Below, piece after piece: positions 4,785 through 6,283 of a stretch of DNA of 6,283 nucleotides. The notes below the pieces were generated by a model that saw nothing but the letters and a program-made list of their open reading frames with translations, had not been told where the DNA came from and did no database searches. Each line of letters begins with the position of its first letter. Within the stretch, counting starts at the first letter, position 1. Origin of the DNA: Pseudomonadota bacterium. GTDB lineage: Bacteria > Pseudomonadota > Gammaproteobacteria > UBA5335. Location of the stretch: positions 1 to 6,283 of the forward strand of contig JAJXTQ010000127.1 of assembly GCA_021783685.1 (NCBI GenBank), read 5' to 3'. The translations under genes and the position numbers were made by a program.

Positions 4785-6065
4785 TCAACCGCCGGCAAGC
4801 GCCCGATGGCCGATGTCGGTGCGGTAGTGCACGCCGGGCCAGTGGATGGTCTTCACGCCGCGGTAGGCCAGCGCCTGGGCCTGGGCCAGATCGTCGCCCA
4901 GCGCGCACACGCACAGCACCCGTCCGCCATCGGTCAGGATCTCCTCGCCGTCGAGACGGGTGGCGGCCTGGAAGACCCGAGCGCCCCGCTCAGCCGCTGC
5001 CGTGAGGCCGGTGATCGCATCGCCGCGGCGCACCTCGCCGGGATAGCCCTCTGCCGCCATCACCACGCCCAGCGCGGGACGGGGATCCCACTGCGCCTGC
5101 ATCTGCGCCAGACGCCCTTCGACGGCGGCAAGGCACAGCGCGGCCAGGTCGGAACGCAAGCGCATCATCACCGGCTGCGCCTCGGGGTCGCCGAAGCGGC
5201 AGTTGTATTCCAGCACCCGCGGCGTGCCGTCGGGACCGATCATGAGGCCGGCGTACAGAAACCCCATGTAGGCGATGCCATCGGCGGCCAGACCCGCCAC
5301 CGTGGGCCGGATGATGGTCTCCATCACGCGCTCGTGCAGCGCGGGCGTCACCACGGGCGCCGGGGAATAGGCCCCCATGCCGCCGGTGTTGGGGCCGCGG
5401 TCGCCGTCGTCGCGCGTCTTGTGGTCCTGCGAGGTGGCCATGGGCAGGATCGCCCCGCCGCGGCCGACCATGACGATGAAGCTGGCTTCCTCGCCGGCGA
5501 GGAAGTCCTCGATCACCACCCGGGCGCCGGCGCTGCCGAACTGCCCGCCGAGCATGTCCGTGACCGCCTGATGGGCCTCGCAGAGGTCGTGGGCCACCAC
5601 GACGCCCTTGCCGGCGGCCAGGCCGTCGGCTTTCACCACCACCGGCGCGCCCACCGCGTCGAGATAGGCGTGGGCCGCCGCGGCGTCCTCGAAACTGCGA
5701 TGCCGCGCGGTCGGGATGCCGTGGCGCGCCATGAACGCCTTGCTGAACGCCTTGGAACCTTCGAGCTGGGCTGCGGCCGCCGAGGGCCCGAAGCAAGCCA
5801 GCCCGGCCGCCTCGAAGCGATCCACCACGCCGGCCACCAGCGGCTGCTCCGGACCGACGAGGGTGAGCGCGATGCCTTCGCGCCGGGCAAACGCCACGAG
5901 ACCGTCCAGCTCGGTCGCCGCCAGCGGCACGTTCTCGAGTTTCGGCTCCCGCGCCGTGCCGCCATTGCCCGGTGCAACGTAGACGCGCTCGACTTGCGCC
6001 GACTGGGCACAACGCCACGCCAGGGCGTGTTCGCGGCCGCCGCCGCCGATCACGAGTACTTTCAT
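4785..6065 (-). CDS. purD: Phosphoribosylamine-glycine ligase (GAR synthetase)
   Basis: The enzyme catalyses the second step of de novo purine synthesis in the cytosol: phosphoribosylamine + glycine + ATP gives glycinamide ribonucleotide. The protein has 426 residues, the normal length for bacterial PurD, and is intact. The N-terminal domain shows IGGGGREHALAW from 6 and PGNGGTA at 32-38. GPEQPLVAG at 71-79 and the GSKAFSKAF stretch from 103 lead into the ATP-grasp domain. There, VVKADGLAAGKGVVV from 143 is the glycine-rich ATP loop with Lys145, IEDFLAGEEASF from 185 and SQDHKTRDDGDRGPNTGGMGAY from 212 are the PurD signature, and EYNCRFGDPE at 286-295 supplies the metal-binding Glu and Asn. 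The C-terminal domain closes around 330-420. ATG 6065 begins the canonical MKVLVIGGGG; the open frame continues to ATG 6128, but that extension overlaps a likely -10 element and is unlike the family. It follows purH in the same direction after 135 bases. Confidence 0.97.
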   Translation of the reverse strand: MKVLVIGGGGREHALAWRCAQSAQVERVYVAPGNGGTAREPKLENVPLAATELDGLVAFARREGIALTLVGPEQPLVAGVVDRFEAAGLACFGPSAAAAQLEGSKAFSKAFMARHGIPTARHRSFEDAAAAHAYLDAVGAPVVVKADGLAAGKGVVVAHDLCEAHQAVTDMLGGQFGSAGARVVIEDFLAGEEASFIVMVGRGGAILPMATSQDHKTRDDGDRGPNTGGMGAYSPAPVVTPALHERVMETIIRPTVAGLAADGIAYMGFLYAGLMIGPDGTPRVLEYNCRFGDPEAQPVMMRLRSDLAALCLAAVEGRLAQMQAQWDPRPALGVVMAAEGYPGEVRRGDAITGLTAAAERGARVFQAATRLDGEEILTDGGRVLCVCALGDDLAQAQALAYRGVKTIHWPGVHYRTDIGHRALAGG

Positions 6066-6123
6066 CGCGCTGCCATCCGGGGTGGGAAAAGAGAGCGGCT
6101 TGGGGCCGCATTCAGGGGCGCAA

Positions 6124-6132
6124 AGCATAGCA
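6124..6132 (-). promoter_or_regulatory. Candidate extended -10 promoter for purD
   Basis: On the minus strand TGCTATGCT matches the extended -10 form TG-n-TATAAT (TATGCT has four of six bases). The hexamer 17 bases upstream, GCCGGG, is not a -35 element, as is common for extended -10 promoters. Transcription would start near 6117, about 50 bases before the purD ATG. This is a prediction from motif alone. Confidence 0.35.
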
Positions 6133-6157
6133 CAGCGCCCTTGCCGCCCGGCCCCGG

Positions 6158-6174
6158 GGCGGCTCTTCGCCGCC
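6158..6174 (-). terminator. GC-rich hairpin between purH and purD
   Basis: GGCGGC and GCCGCC form a perfect six-base stem with a five-base loop, 27 bases after the purH stop. The adjoining bases 6151-6160 are a perfect ten-base palindrome, GCCCCGGGGC. No T run follows, so this may be a weak terminator, a pause site or a structure that stabilises the purH message; I cannot tell which. Confidence 0.35.
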
Positions 6175-6200
6175 GGCGCAGCGGGTCCCGGGCGGGAGAC

Positions 6201-6283
6201 TCAGTGGCGGAAGTGACGCACGCTGGTGAACACCATGGCCATGCCGTGCTCGTCGGCCGCCGCGATCACTTCGGCATCGCGCA
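6201..6283 (-). CDS. purH: C-terminal fragment of bifunctional AICAR formyltransferase / IMP cyclohydrolase
   Basis: The last 26 residues and the TGA stop of a gene that enters from the right edge are present: RDAEVIAAADEHGMAMVF followed by TSVRHFRH. The ending Asp-Glu-His-Gly-x-Ala-Met-Val-Phe-Thr-x-x-Arg-His-Phe-Arg-His is the highly conserved C-terminus of PurH, which performs the final two steps to IMP. The terminal Arg-His-Phe-Arg-His belongs to the AICAR transformylase domain. Its position directly before purD on the same strand supports the call, because purH-purD neighbours are common in proteobacteria. Confidence 0.9.
   Translation of the reverse strand, partial: RDAEVIAAADEHGMAMVFTSVRHFRH

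Noticed and set aside
3496..4914. Long minus-strand open frame of about 470 codons across the CorC-type gene
   Set aside because: It is antisense to a complete and recognisable domain series and has shadow-like His, Arg and Gln composition; it also overlaps the end of purD in another frame.

Overview
The window looks like a high-GC proteobacterial chromosome, most likely a betaproteobacterium. The purH-purD order and the high-GC B12-binding, CorC-type and purine genes fit that group, but this is inference and no genus can be named. It holds four complete, easily recognised housekeeping or transport-type genes, a two-gene accessory cassette, and the C-terminal tails of two further genes cut by the window edges.

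Layout. 1-71 (+): tail of a medium-chain dehydrogenase/quinone oxidoreductase. 148-1271 or 1343 (-): a two-gene unit, an HNH endonuclease followed by a small leucine-rich-repeat protein. The two genes overlap by the four bases ATGA, and a perfect AGGAGG ribosome site for the second gene lies inside the end of the first. This stretch is visibly poorer in GC than the rest: a hand count gives 27/60 GC at 181-240 against 43/60 at 5281-5340. 1459-2229 (-): a COG4705-like multi-pass membrane protein built from four copies of one unit, with a possible PmrA/QseB-type CTTAAG site upstream. 2370-3248 (-): a periplasmic cobalamin-binding protein (BtuF type) without its ABC partners in the window. 3421-4755 (+): a CorC/HlyC-type membrane protein (DUF21, two CBS domains, CorC_HlyC domain) with a good sigma70-like promoter. 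4785-6065 (-): purD, convergent with the previous gene. 6201-6283 (-): tail of purH.

How the genes relate. purH and purD belong to de novo purine synthesis and lie in the same direction, 135 bases apart; a GC-rich hairpin and an extended -10 element in the gap suggest that purD can be transcribed separately. The CorC-type gene and btuF diverge from a shared region of about 170 bases. The HNH-LRR pair has no metabolic link to its neighbours and reads as an acquired cassette, possibly defence related. That pair is the least ordinary part of the window. I see no CRISPR array, tRNA, rRNA, transposase or integrase.
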